DNA of 64,000 bases, taken from contig JAMBOW010000001.1 of NCBI GenBank assembly GCA_023715865.1, positions 1,860,001-1,924,000 of the forward strand. The letters run 5' to 3'. Position 1 is the stretch's first letter, and each line of letters starts with the position of its first letter. A program made the position numbers and the translations under genes. The notes under the pieces are model-generated. The model worked only from the letters and a program-made list of their open reading frames with translations, searched no databases and was not told where the DNA came from. This DNA is from Neobacillus mesonae. Lineage in GTDB: Bacteria > Bacillota > Bacilli > Paenibacillales > Paenibacillaceae. This document shows positions 43,391-52,130 of the stretch, one piece after another.

Positions 43391-44308
43391 ATGAATAAAG
43401 AGCTGTTACGAGAAAATCGAGTCCATGGCAATCCCATGTATCCTGTCAGCGTCTACCCCGGAGTAGACCAATTGAATGGTGACAGTATACTTGACTGTCA
43501 CTGGCATGATGAGATGGAGATCATACTTATTGAGAGCGGATCAGCCGTCTTCCATATTGATATGAATGTATATGAAGTCAAAGCAGGCGACGCTATTTTT
43601 GTGGGCAGCGGAGAAATTCATGCCGGCTACCTACAGGGGGATGAACGCTGTGTTTTTTCAGCAATCGTGTTTGATCCTGCATGGCTGTCAAGCGCTACCT
43701 ATGATACGCTCCAGGAAAAAATGATGGATCCCATACTTAAAAAGAAGCTGCTCCCTCCGCGTCACATTTCAAGCCGAACTTCATGGGGCAAAACGATTCT
43801 CGGTCATATCGACCAAATCTTATTTGTTCATGAGCAAACAAAGCCGACGATGGAAATTACGACCAAAGCACATTTATATATGATTTTGGCCGAGTTATTC
43901 CCTTACATGGAGAACGCCGGAGATATAAAAAGTAACGTAGCCGCTGGCAGCCCTGACAAAATCGAACGATTAAAGACTGCGCTAGGTTATATTCATGATC
44001 ATTACAGCGAACCAATCAAACTAAAAGACCTTTCGGAGCACATCAACATGAGTGAAGGACATTTCTGCCGTTTCTTTAAACAAATGGTTCAGAAGAGTCC
44101 CATTGATTACATTAATAACTATCGTATTCAAAGAGCATGCAAGCTGCTTGAAAATACAAATTATAAAGTAGTAGACATTGCAATGGAGGTGGGATACGAC
44201 AATCTCAGCTATTTTATCACTCTGTTTAAAAAACAAAAGAAAATGACCCCTTCACAGTATCGCAAGCTGTTTTATGAACAACTTGCCCTTGAGCCTGTAA
44301 CTGGATAA
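43391..44308 (+). CDS. AraC-family regulator divergent from yicI
   Basis: The 305-residue regulator has an N-terminal cupin (DCHWHDEMEIILIESGSAV and FVGSGEIHAGY) and a C-terminal double HTH (about 200-298, LSEHINMSEGHFCRFFKQM and FKKQKKMTPSQYRKLF). ATG at 43391 has AGGAG about ten bases upstream; an earlier ATG at 43358 is less likely. It most likely activates yicI in response to a xylose-containing sugar (inference from position). Confidence 0.9.
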   Translation: MNKELLRENRVHGNPMYPVSVYPGVDQLNGDSILDCHWHDEMEIILIESGSAVFHIDMNVYEVKAGDAIFVGSGEIHAGYLQGDERCVFSAIVFDPAWLSSATYDTLQEKMMDPILKKKLLPPRHISSRTSWGKTILGHIDQILFVHEQTKPTMEITTKAHLYMILAELFPYMENAGDIKSNVAAGSPDKIERLKTALGYIHDHYSEPIKLKDLSEHINMSEGHFCRFFKQMVQKSPIDYINNYRIQRACKLLENTNYKVVDIAMEVGYDNLSYFITLFKKQKKMTPSQYRKLFYEQLALEPVTG

Positions 44309-44315
44309 ATTGAAA

Positions 44316-44356
44316 AGGTGCTTTGAGAGAGTTGTTCCATATCTCCCAAAGCACCT
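44316..44356. terminator. Bidirectional terminator
   Basis: AGGTGCTTTGAGAGA pairs with TCTCCCAAAGCACCT with one mismatch. It lies between two convergent genes; T-runs are weak. Confidence 0.7.
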
Positions 44357-44370
44357 GATATATATCAAGT

Positions 44371-45276
44371 TTACCGATTCACAAGGTTAGACCAGTTCGC
44401 AAAATCATGAACCGAGATTCCAATATAAGAATCATGTTTGCTCGCCTTCTGATCCAAAATCTGCAGCTCAGCAAGCATGTATTCGCAGCCTTCTTCATAG
44501 AAAGTAATGAAATCCCCTTCATTGCTGCGATTCGTTTCAACAGCGATGGATACTTCTTTACCCAGGAGGGCTGCTTCCTCCAGTTCACTGGCTGCCGCAT
44601 TATAAATGGCGTTAGCCGTATCTCGGTATGCCATTACGGTAACAGCGTCAAATTTGCGGATCATCCAGCTGCTAATCTTCATCTCCCCGCCCGGCACCGT
44701 GTAATTATCAAGCCAAAACGGAATATCCGCTGTAATCTTAAGTCCTAATCGATCAGCTTCACTGGTCAAATATTCAACATTAGATTGCCACTGGGCAACA
44801 ACACTATCTCTGTTCGTCTTCCACTCTGCGAGCACATGGGGCTCTATATCAACATGGATACCTGCGAACTTCTCGTTCTCTTCTGCTTGAGCCTGGTATT
44901 TCTCAATCCATTCAATAAAACTTCTCAATCCTTCCCGTGACTCCGTTAATCCCCAGGAAGGGCGCCCATCCAGAATTTGTACCTCAATTCCTTCAGCACT
45001 TGCCTTACGGATAAATTCCTTGTAGTAAGGTATTTGAACGTCCCGATTAATTTGCAAATAGATAGCATTAATACCCTGTGCTTCAGCAAATTCGAAAATT
45101 TTATCCGGAGCGCTTTTTATTTGGGTTGTATCCCACAGCCAAGTCCCGGTTTGCTTGCTTGAATAAGCAACAGCATCCGCATCATTTACCATGCCGGTAA
45201 AAGAGCCCGCCAAAATAGCTGCAGCCAGCAATACCGCTGTTTTTTTGTTTCTCTTTTTGATTCCCTTTTTCCACAT
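44371..45276 (-). CDS. Secreted TIM-barrel-like protein, c-di-GMP riboswitch-controlled
   Basis: A 301-residue protein with a signal peptide: basic start MWKKGIKKRNKK, hydrophobic core to about residue 28 and a likely cut after ADA (35). The mature part alternates strands and helices like a TIM barrel, with GIHVDIEPHVL (Asp143, Glu145) on a probable strand 4 and LKITADIPFW later, suggesting a glycoside-hydrolase-like enzyme. I do not recognise a named family. A GEMM-I riboswitch precedes it, linking it to motility, biofilm or exopolysaccharide. The spacing of AAGGAG to ATG is long. Confidence 0.85.
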   Translation of the reverse strand: MWKKGIKKRNKKTAVLLAAAILAGSFTGMVNDADAVAYSSKQTGTWLWDTTQIKSAPDKIFEFAEAQGINAIYLQINRDVQIPYYKEFIRKASAEGIEVQILDGRPSWGLTESREGLRSFIEWIEKYQAQAEENEKFAGIHVDIEPHVLAEWKTNRDSVVAQWQSNVEYLTSEADRLGLKITADIPFWLDNYTVPGGEMKISSWMIRKFDAVTVMAYRDTANAIYNAAASELEEAALLGKEVSIAVETNRSNEGDFITFYEEGCEYMLAELQILDQKASKHDSYIGISVHDFANWSNLVNR

Positions 45277-45339
45277 TCCTTTTGTACACTCCTTCGATTT
45301 TTAGGAACATTGTCTTACCTACAAGTTCCTCAACTGATA
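45277..45339 (-). promoter_or_regulatory. Expression platform of the c-di-GMP riboswitch
   Basis: On the minus strand AGGAAC-TTGT pairs with ACAA-T-GTTCCT (45302-45328), followed by AAAAATCGAAGGAG, so no U-run. This hairpin lies between the aptamer and the ribosome site. Control might be at translation or RNA stability rather than by a classical terminator. Confidence 0.5.
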
Positions 45340-45429
45340 AATCGGCAACCGGCTGTCATCATAAGTCATTAGACTCACCTTAGACCCTTGGCTTTGCGTC
45401 TTTGCTTTTCAGCAAATTTGCCTCCAATT
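45340..45429 (-). ncRNA. Cyclic di-GMP-I (GEMM) riboswitch aptamer
   Basis: The minus strand has the GEMM-I hallmarks in order: P1 strand AAUUGG, GGCAAA, a hairpin UUUGC-UGAAAA-GCAAA with a GAAA-like loop, the invariant GACGCAAAGCC, a second arm with GUCUAAG and UUAUGAUGAC (like the tetraloop receptor), and GCCGGUUGCCGAUU closing P1 (AAUUGG with CCGAUU). This follows the layout of the Vibrio Vc2 aptamer. It lies 64 bases before a secreted protein gene. Recognition is by eye. Confidence 0.88.
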
Positions 45430-45600
45430 CGCATACAATAACGTCCATTGGTCACACAACTAAATACCGAAGACTCAGTTTCACTTGTGCGAAACAAGGA
45501 CGAAAGTATCATATATTATTCTTCGGAGAAACACGAAAAGTTGTTATAGGACTTTAGAATCATTTAAATTATTGAAGCTATATAAAATTCATTCAAACGA

Positions 45601-45640
45601 AAAATAGGCAAACAGACAGATGTCTGTTTGCCTATTTTTT
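45601..45640 (-). terminator. Terminator after ade
   Basis: A perfect stem of about 16 pairs (AAATAGGCAAACAGACA with TGTCTGTTTGCCTATTT), with T-rich flanks on both sides. The rest of the 45430-45600 gap is AT-rich leader and promoter region of the riboswitch gene; no ORF is supported. Confidence 0.9.
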
Positions 45641-45663
45641 ATGCTAATGATTAATCAACAGGG

Positions 45664-47484
45664 TTATTCCTCAAACAATGATACGAGCTCAATCCCGTTG
45701 GAAGAAATACGCACCAAACCTTTATCAGATAACCGAAGCTCAGGAATTACAACAAGGGCCAGAAGAGACAGGGTCATAAATGCATTATTTAAATGACAGC
45801 CTGCTGTTTGGAGTGCAAGACTGACCCCCGCGGATTGAGCAGCTACTGTCTCAAATGGCTCAGGTGACATCAAGCCCGCAATGGGCAGAGGGAATTCGGT
45901 GATTCCCTCATCGGTTACGACTGCAACACCGCCCTGCATACGGACAACTCGGTTGGCCGCTTCTGCCATAAGTACATCGTCAGTTCCGATGATCATTAGG
46001 TTATGACTATCATGAGCAACGGTCATTGCAATAGCCGCCGGACGGTTAAACCCTACACCGCTTACCAAGGCTACTGCTTTATTGCCTGTACGATGATGTC
46101 TTTCAACAACAGCAATTTTGCAAACATCTTGATCCTTACTCAGTTTAACGAGACCTGAGTCTATTCGTACACGGTTCCAGACTTCCTTGGTTTCAACATG
46201 GTTCTCGGTCACTTGAATCACGCGGGCATCAAGCTCTCCCTCTTGCACAGGCGCCTCGATGATAAAGTCATTTGCCTGAATGTTCGGCTCAAGGTGTACT
46301 GTTCCTAACGCATCTTCTGGATACTTATATTTCTCCCACTCAGCTGTCATCTTTCCTTCCCGTGCAACCACTTGACCTGCTGCAATGGTTGTATGAATAT
46401 CAACGTCCGCAAGACGACCGTTTAGAAGAATAATGTCAGCTATGGACCCAGGAGTAATAGAGCCAACGTCTCTCTGTACACCAAAGCGTTCAGCCGTGTT
46501 AATTGTCGCCATTTGAAAAGCGGTTACCGGCTTGACCCCTTGCGAAATTGCCAGGCGAACGACATAATTCATATGCCCTTCTGTAAGCAATGATTCTGAG
46601 CTTCGATCGTCTGTCACGAGCATCATTCTTCTCGTATCCAAACCCAGCTCGGTAGAGGCTTTGATCGTTTCCGCTACATCATGCCAAGCCGAACCCTGGC
46701 GCATTTTCGCATACATTCCAAGCCGGATTCTTTCTTGGACATCTTCTTTCGTCACACATTCATGGTCCCCTGTCACACCTGCAGCAGCATATACGGGAAG
46801 CCGCCAATCTTCAGCTGCCCAAGTAAAATGCCCGTCAACCACTCGATTTGCCCGAAGAGTAGCTTCAATCTCACCCATCATTTTCTCGTCGCCATATACG
46901 ACACCCGGGAAGTTCATGACTTCTCCGAGCCCAATCATGTCCGGTCCCCAGGTATAGGCTTCAGCAACTTCATCCGGACCAATATAAGCTCCTGTTGTTT
47001 CCAGATCAGGACTAGTTGAAGGAACACAAGAAGGCGCCTGCATATAAGCAGCAAGCGGAGTTGTTCTTGCTTCCTCAAGCATATATTTCAGACCTTTCAA
47101 ACCAAGCACATTTGATATTTCATGAGCGTCAAAAAATCCGCCTGTCGTTCCTAACGGAAGAACAGCTCTTGCAAATTCAGCAACCGTAAGCTGTGTGCTT
47201 TCAATATGACAATGTCCATCAAGCAGCCCAGGTGCGATATACTGGCCGCTTGCATCAATGATCTCGGTTTCCGGTCCAATCGTATGGGAGACGTCCTTGC
47301 CTACGTACGCAATACGCGAGCCCTGTACTGCGACAGACATTCCTTCCAGTATTTCACCTGAAACTACGTTAACCAAACTGCCGTTCTGGATCACAAGTGT
47401 CGCCTTTTGATCACCTCTTGCCGTAGCTACAAGATCTTTAACACAGTCTGCCAATACGGGTCTTGCAAATTGTTTTACTTTCAC
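45664..47484 (-). CDS. ade: Adenine deaminase
   Basis: Ade hydrolyses adenine to hypoxanthine plus ammonia in purine salvage. The 606-residue amidohydrolase shows IDASGQYIAPGLLDGHCHIES (metal-binding His pair; written here in parts as APGLLDGHCHIES), DAHEISNVLG, GVTGDHECVTKEDV, VTDDRSSESLL and the C-terminal ADE domain with HDSHNLMIIG. Length is normal. GTG at 47484 has GGGGGAG. A consensus promoter lies 45 bases upstream. No purine riboswitch motif is visible in the leader. Confidence 0.95.
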   Translation of the reverse strand: MKVKQFARPVLADCVKDLVATARGDQKATLVIQNGSLVNVVSGEILEGMSVAVQGSRIAYVGKDVSHTIGPETEIIDASGQYIAPGLLDGHCHIESTQLTVAEFARAVLPLGTTGGFFDAHEISNVLGLKGLKYMLEEARTTPLAAYMQAPSCVPSTSPDLETTGAYIGPDEVAEAYTWGPDMIGLGEVMNFPGVVYGDEKMMGEIEATLRANRVVDGHFTWAAEDWRLPVYAAAGVTGDHECVTKEDVQERIRLGMYAKMRQGSAWHDVAETIKASTELGLDTRRMMLVTDDRSSESLLTEGHMNYVVRLAISQGVKPVTAFQMATINTAERFGVQRDVGSITPGSIADIILLNGRLADVDIHTTIAAGQVVAREGKMTAEWEKYKYPEDALGTVHLEPNIQANDFIIEAPVQEGELDARVIQVTENHVETKEVWNRVRIDSGLVKLSKDQDVCKIAVVERHHRTGNKAVALVSGVGFNRPAAIAMTVAHDSHNLMIIGTDDVLMAEAANRVVRMQGGVAVVTDEGITEFPLPIAGLMSPEPFETVAAQSAGVSLALQTAGCHLNNAFMTLSLLALVVIPELRLSDKGLVRISSNGIELVSLFEE

Positions 47485-47528
47485 GCAAATACTCCCCCAT
47501 TCACCGTTAAAAAAATATATTGTTTTAG

Positions 47529-47557
47529 ATTATAGTACTCCGGCTGCGACATGTAAA
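47529..47557 (-). promoter_or_regulatory. Sigma-A promoter of ade
   Basis: On the minus strand TTTACA (47552-47557), 17 bases, TATAAT (47529-47534), about 45 bases before the GTG start. The transcript start would fall near 47522. Confidence 0.88.
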
Positions 47558-47684
47558 TATAGTTAACTTAAAGTTCTCAATTTGACTGCTCAATAGCTGC
47601 AAAATAAGGATTTTTCTAACATTACACGCCTTATAATGTTTCATTATATGTAATAATTTTGCATTTGATCCACTTGAATCAAAT

Positions 47685-47733
47685 AGCAAACAGCAGCACT
47701 TTTCTTCTCTATAGAATGTGCTGCTGTTTCGCT
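47685..47733 (-). terminator. Terminator after helD
   Basis: AAACAGCAGCAC pairs with GTGCTGCTGTTT, extended by AGC/GCT, with an 18-base loop. The following T-run on the minus strand is poor. Confidence 0.65.
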
Positions 47734-47760
47734 ATTATTATTCAGCTTGAACCAGATCGC

Positions 47761-50124
47761 TTATTTGGAGTATTCCACTGCATGCTTAAATAGTGACGGG
47801 TCAACATTAGATACAAAAGGACTCACTGGGCCTTTGGAATAAATGTGAAGCAGATGCATCGCCCGTGTACAGGCTGTATAAAACAATTTCCGTTCACTTT
47901 CTTTATCATACATTTTGGCTGATCCGTCATAAATCAATACGGCATCGAATTCAACGCCTTTCGCTAAATAAGCGGGAATGACTTGTACGCCTTTCTCAAA
48001 TCCAAGCGTCGTTTTCTTAACAAGCTTAGGTGCCGTGCTCAAGCGGCTCACTAGGCGCTCATGCACCTTCTGACTTTGCCCCGCAGATTTACATATGACA
48101 GCTATGGACTCATATCCCGCGGATTGAAGCTCTTCCAGCTCGGATATGATAGCTGCTTCCATCTCATCTCTTTTTGCATATTCATAAACGCAAGGCTTTT
48201 CTCCCTCACGATTAAAAGGCACAATCTCCTCCCCGTTCGGAAGCATAGCTTTGGTAAAATCAACAATCTCTTTCGTCGAACGATAACTCCGAGTTAAACG
48301 TATCAGTTTCGTCCTGTCCGTGCCATATAATTCACTGAGCGGGCTGGACCCGCCAAGTACAGAGGAATGGGCATAGATCGCCTGATTAAAATCTCCAAGC
48401 GCTGTCATCTTGGCACGCGGAAACATCCGTCTGAAAAAAGCAAGCTGGAACGGAGAATAGTCCTGTGCCTCATCCACGATCACATGGCGAATGTTCGTAA
48501 ATACACGGAAACCTAACAGAAGATCCTTAAGGTATAAGAACGGGGTCGTATCCTCATAAGCAAGCTCCTGTCCGTTTATCTTCTCAACGGTAAACCTGCT
48601 AATCTCATTCCAAGCACTGGGAAGCTGGGCAGGAGATATCCCGCAGGATGCATTTACATCTTTAAAAATCGCTTGATACAGTCCCTTCATATCCACAAAG
48701 CGAATGGCCTTTACCCATTTTCGAAGTGGCTTTAGACGATCCGACACGACCATCTTAGCTAAAATTTCCCGTTCCACATCAAAATCATCAAAGGTATCCT
48801 TCTTGCGCTGCTGCTTTTTCTTTAACCTTTGATAAGCCCGATGATAATCCTCTGTACTGAGCAGCTGAATCTGCTCATCTACCCATGGTGCTGTTAGTTC
48901 AGACTTACCAAATGCAGCAAGTTCCTTAAGCAGCCATTCCTTCAAGAGTTCAAGCCGGTTTGCAATCCGTATGCTGTTGTCAAACTCATAAAATTTGTCA
49001 TGAATTTCTTGAGCCGATACCACTTCTCTTCCTAAAAAACGGAGCGGCTTAAATTTCATTCCCGCAAGCTCAAGTCTATCTTTATAACTCATGATTAGCT
49101 TCAGGAAATCCGGTGATGACTTAAACTCAATTCCTTGTATCCTTGCTTGATAACCCGAATCGTCCGATTGAGACAGTACATATTCAAGCTGAACAAAAGG
49201 GTCCTCAAGCTGATATTCTCTGCCTATTCTTCTTTCCAAATATTCTTGGAATGTAGTCTGCAGCATATTTTCCTCACCCAATTCAGGCAAGACGGTAGAC
49301 ACATAGCTGTTAAACATCGGGTTCGGAGAGAAAAGGATCATTTGATCTGCTTTAAGGTGCTCACGATCTTTGTACAGTAAATATGCAACACGCTGGAGAG
49401 CTGCTGATGTCTTGCCGCTGCCTGCTGCTCCTTGTACGATTAACAGCTTGCTCGCATCATTACGGATAATCTGGTTCTGCTCTTTTTGAATGGTAGCCAC
49501 AATATTTTTCATAGCTGCATCGGAGCTGCGGCTGAGTACTGCCTGCAAAAGCTGATCTCCGATCGTAACACCGGTATCAAACATGAACTTGATCTCTCCG
49601 TCACGTATGGAGAATTGTCGTTTTAATGTAATCTCACCTTCAATGATCCCTGATGGTGTTCGATAAGAGGATGGCCCCGGTGCTCCATCATAATAAAGAT
49701 TGGATATAGGAGCCCGCCAGTCGTACACAAGAAAATCCTCATCCTCCTCAGATAAAAAAGAGGCGATGCCCAAATATATAGATTCAGTTTGATTGGATCC
49801 GTGCTCAACAAAGTCAATACGCCCAAAATAAGGACTGGATACAAGCTTATTTAATTTTTTCAATGCGTTAAATGCATTTTTATGACTACGCTCACGCTCG
49901 GACAGAACCTCAGATTGCTGCCGCAAATTGGTAGAGGTTTCTCCGACATCATCCGCTTCACTAAAGTTGATCGTCACTTCATCCCAAAAGTCTTTACGCA
50001 TTTCCACAACTTCGCCGCGAACTGAGCCGACCTCACCTTCCAATTTCGCAATCGCCGAGCGAATTTGTCCAGTAACATCGTCTACCCTTGTCTGCTCAAG
50101 CTGCCATTCCTTGTCCGTACTCAA
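47761..50124 (-). CDS. helD: RNA polymerase recycling motor HelD (UvrD-like)
   Basis: HelD is a superfamily 1 ATPase that removes stalled RNA polymerase from DNA in Bacillota and Actinomycetes. The 787-residue protein has a coiled-coil N-terminal arm (about 1-95), Walker A GAAGSGKTS (232-240), the DEAQDYSPFQ Walker B block, ALGDFNQAIYA, LTRSYRSTKEI and C-terminal KGVEFDAVLIYD with YTACTRAMH. TTG at 50124 has AAGGAG eight bases upstream. It stands alone between terminators. Confidence 0.93.
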   Translation of the reverse strand: MSTDKEWQLEQTRVDDVTGQIRSAIAKLEGEVGSVRGEVVEMRKDFWDEVTINFSEADDVGETSTNLRQQSEVLSERERSHKNAFNALKKLNKLVSSPYFGRIDFVEHGSNQTESIYLGIASFLSEEDEDFLVYDWRAPISNLYYDGAPGPSSYRTPSGIIEGEITLKRQFSIRDGEIKFMFDTGVTIGDQLLQAVLSRSSDAAMKNIVATIQKEQNQIIRNDASKLLIVQGAAGSGKTSAALQRVAYLLYKDREHLKADQMILFSPNPMFNSYVSTVLPELGEENMLQTTFQEYLERRIGREYQLEDPFVQLEYVLSQSDDSGYQARIQGIEFKSSPDFLKLIMSYKDRLELAGMKFKPLRFLGREVVSAQEIHDKFYEFDNSIRIANRLELLKEWLLKELAAFGKSELTAPWVDEQIQLLSTEDYHRAYQRLKKKQQRKKDTFDDFDVEREILAKMVVSDRLKPLRKWVKAIRFVDMKGLYQAIFKDVNASCGISPAQLPSAWNEISRFTVEKINGQELAYEDTTPFLYLKDLLLGFRVFTNIRHVIVDEAQDYSPFQLAFFRRMFPRAKMTALGDFNQAIYAHSSVLGGSSPLSELYGTDRTKLIRLTRSYRSTKEIVDFTKAMLPNGEEIVPFNREGEKPCVYEYAKRDEMEAAIISELEELQSAGYESIAVICKSAGQSQKVHERLVSRLSTAPKLVKKTTLGFEKGVQVIPAYLAKGVEFDAVLIYDGSAKMYDKESERKLFYTACTRAMHLLHIYSKGPVSPFVSNVDPSLFKHAVEYSK

Positions 50125-50214
50125 GTGATCCGCTCCTTTTTTAACTTCATATTCGTATTATTAATAACTTTAATAAGGTCCATGCTTCTTAGACGACCCA
50201 TTCTATAATAGAGA

Positions 50215-50682
50215 TTAATTCTTTTTCAGCTCTTCCACGGTTTCATCCCATCTTGCAATAACCGATTGAGAATCAATTAACTGTACCTGAATACCGGATT
50301 TAATATGGGCATATTTCGCATGATCTATCTTTAAAGAATGAATATGCGCACTAAACCTGTCTCTTGCATGTTTGGCTGACACCAATGGCGGAAGCTCCTC
50401 AACCAATAGCTTAAGGTAATATACCTGTCCTTCATATACCACAACAAGCTCCGCTTTACCGCTTCGAATTAAGTTGCCCGAAGTCATCGTCCCTGTCCAA
50501 AGAGCCAGCCTAAGCGTATACTCATCCATGGCCACAATTTCGCCAACACTAATCATCGCTGTATGCGGCCACCCCTCTGACGTGACCGACTGCAGAATCA
50601 TTGCCTCATTCTGCTTGTCCTGCAGACTCTCACCGCTGAACAGCTTTAGTAAGGGCTCAGGAATCGCTATATATTTACACAT
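50215..50682 (-). CDS. Pyridoxamine 5'-phosphate oxidase-like flavin-binding protein
   Basis: A 155-residue split-barrel protein with TSEGWPHTAMISVGEIVAMD, TLRLALWTGTMTSGNLIRSGKAEL and VVVYEGQVYYLKL, as in small PPOX-type FMN or F420/heme-binding proteins. The reaction is unknown. The start has GGGGGAAAAAT. It is 90 bases upstream of helD on the same strand; co-transcription is possible. Confidence 0.78.
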   Translation of the reverse strand: MCKYIAIPEPLLKLFSGESLQDKQNEAMILQSVTSEGWPHTAMISVGEIVAMDEYTLRLALWTGTMTSGNLIRSGKAELVVVYEGQVYYLKLLVEELPPLVSAKHARDRFSAHIHSLKIDHAKYAHIKSGIQVQLIDSQSVIARWDETVEELKKN

Positions 50683-50783
50683 ATTTTTCCCCCGCTTCCT
50701 AATCTAAACCTTGTGTATAGAAACAACGTACCATTTTATATAAGCAACTTATATGATAAAAAGATCATGAAGAGACAAGAACA

Positions 50784-50814
50784 AACCCGGGCGACTTCTT
50801 AGGCTGCCCGGGCT
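50784..50814 (-). terminator. Terminator after solA-like gene
   Basis: CCCGGGC (50786-50792) pairs with GCCCGGG (50806-50812), with further internal pairing, then GTTTGTT on the minus strand. Confidence 0.7.
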
Positions 50815-50843
50815 GTTATATTATTGTAGCCAATACATGGTTA

Positions 50844-51980
50844 TCATGCAAATGGCTTAAACCGATTCAATTTGAATGCAGAAATATCATAGCTGGCGGA
50901 CTCACCATTCACAAGCCTGGCTATCAGCTCACCGATCGCACTTGCAAATTTAAATCCATGTCCTGAAAAACCGCAAGCGAGAATGACCTCTTTATGCTCA
51001 GGGTGACGATCGATAATAAAATCTTCATCCGGCGTATTCTCATATTTACATGCTGCGCCGCGAATCAGCTTGCCGTTTGCTTCAGGCATATACTTTCGAA
51101 GTGCGCTGCGAAGAAGTTCTTCATCATCACCGTTCTCTTCAAAGGGACGAAGCGGAGCATTGGAATCAATGACAGTCCCACCGTCATGTCTGCCTATTTT
51201 GACTCCTGAGCCATCCTGACTGGGGAACCCGTAATACAATCCATCCTCTGTATCAAAAGTGAACCCTGGAAACCTGGAAACATCGAAGAGATCAGGTGTT
51301 TCAAACCATCCGACAACCTGTCTTACAGCCGTTACCGGCGGCTGAATGGACCCTGCAGTTTGCTGTGCCCAGGCCCCCGTAGTGATTACAAGCTGATCCG
51401 CTTCAAACGCCTCTGCATCTGTATGCACCTTAAATCCTGTCCCAGCAGGCTCAAAGCTTTGAACCCTCGCTCCTGTAATCAGCTTGGCACCGTGTTTAAT
51501 AGACAGTTCTTTATAAGCGTTTAGCACGTGATCCGTTAGCAAATAGCCTGCTCGACGTTCAAGTATTCCCGTATAGCCCTTCGGAAAATGAAATCCAGGC
51601 CATCGATGTTTGATCTCCATCAAGCTTAAACGCTCCACCGGAAGATTAAATGCCAGAGCATGCTTCCACTTTTCTTCCGCTGCCGGATCCTGATCCGGAG
51701 AAATATTCAGCACCCCGGAAGGAATAAACAGCTTTCTTCCGCTCTCGCGCTCAAGCTGACTCCACAGCTCATGAGCCCGAAGTGCTAACGCATTATATAC
51801 TAGATTTCCTGAGTAGGCATGCCGGAAAAGTCTTGTATCTCCATGGTGACTCCCCTGTGTATGAGGAGGATCGTAGGCATCCAGCATTAAAACGGTTTTA
51901 CCGGATTTCGCTAAATAATATCCGCTGCTCAGCCCCATTGTTCCTGCCCCGATAATAATGACATCTACTTTGTTTACCAC
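50844..51980 (-). CDS. Sarcosine oxidase/N-methyl-tryptophan oxidase-type flavoenzyme
   Basis: The 378-residue FAD enzyme has VDVIIIGAGTMGLSSGYYLAK at the start (GxGxxG; shown here as IIIGAGTMG), HGDTRLFRHAY, and CKYENTPDEDFIID, whose Cys is the usual covalent FAD attachment residue in monomeric sarcosine oxidase. It should oxidise an N-methyl amino acid, giving formaldehyde and hydrogen peroxide. I chose GTG at 51980 (AAGGTG six bases upstream, MVNKVDVI opening). The exact substrate (sarcosine or N-methyl-tryptophan) is undecided. Confidence 0.88.
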   Translation of the reverse strand: MVNKVDVIIIGAGTMGLSSGYYLAKSGKTVLMLDAYDPPHTQGSHHGDTRLFRHAYSGNLVYNALALRAHELWSQLERESGRKLFIPSGVLNISPDQDPAAEEKWKHALAFNLPVERLSLMEIKHRWPGFHFPKGYTGILERRAGYLLTDHVLNAYKELSIKHGAKLITGARVQSFEPAGTGFKVHTDAEAFEADQLVITTGAWAQQTAGSIQPPVTAVRQVVGWFETPDLFDVSRFPGFTFDTEDGLYYGFPSQDGSGVKIGRHDGGTVIDSNAPLRPFEENGDDEELLRSALRKYMPEANGKLIRGAACKYENTPDEDFIIDRHPEHKEVILACGFSGHGFKFASAIGELIARLVNGESASYDISAFKLNRFKPFA

Positions 51981-52022
51981 GGACAACACCTTCTTCTTCC
52001 CCTATTTGAATTGTCATGAGAC

Positions 52023-52070
52023 TTTACAATATAAAAGTCGACTAATTTACCCCGAATTAGATATTGTAAA
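52023..52070. repeat. Nested inverted repeat upstream of the sarcosine oxidase-like gene
   Basis: TTTACAATAT (52023-52032) and ATATTGTAAA (52061-52070) are perfect inverted copies; inside them CTAATT (52042-52047) pairs with AATTAG (52055-52060). It can form a large hairpin, or be an operator for the gene starting at 51980. It lacks a GC-rich stem, so it is not a usual terminator. Confidence 0.5.
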
Positions 52071-52130
52071 GATCATAATCGAATTCACTTTGTCCGCGCA
52101 AGTGTTCATTTCACAAAATCGCAAAATACG

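Noticed and set aside
47485..47684. Purine riboswitch before adenine deaminase
   Set aside because: I looked for the conserved purine aptamer loops and found none; the gap has a plain promoter and AT-rich sequence.
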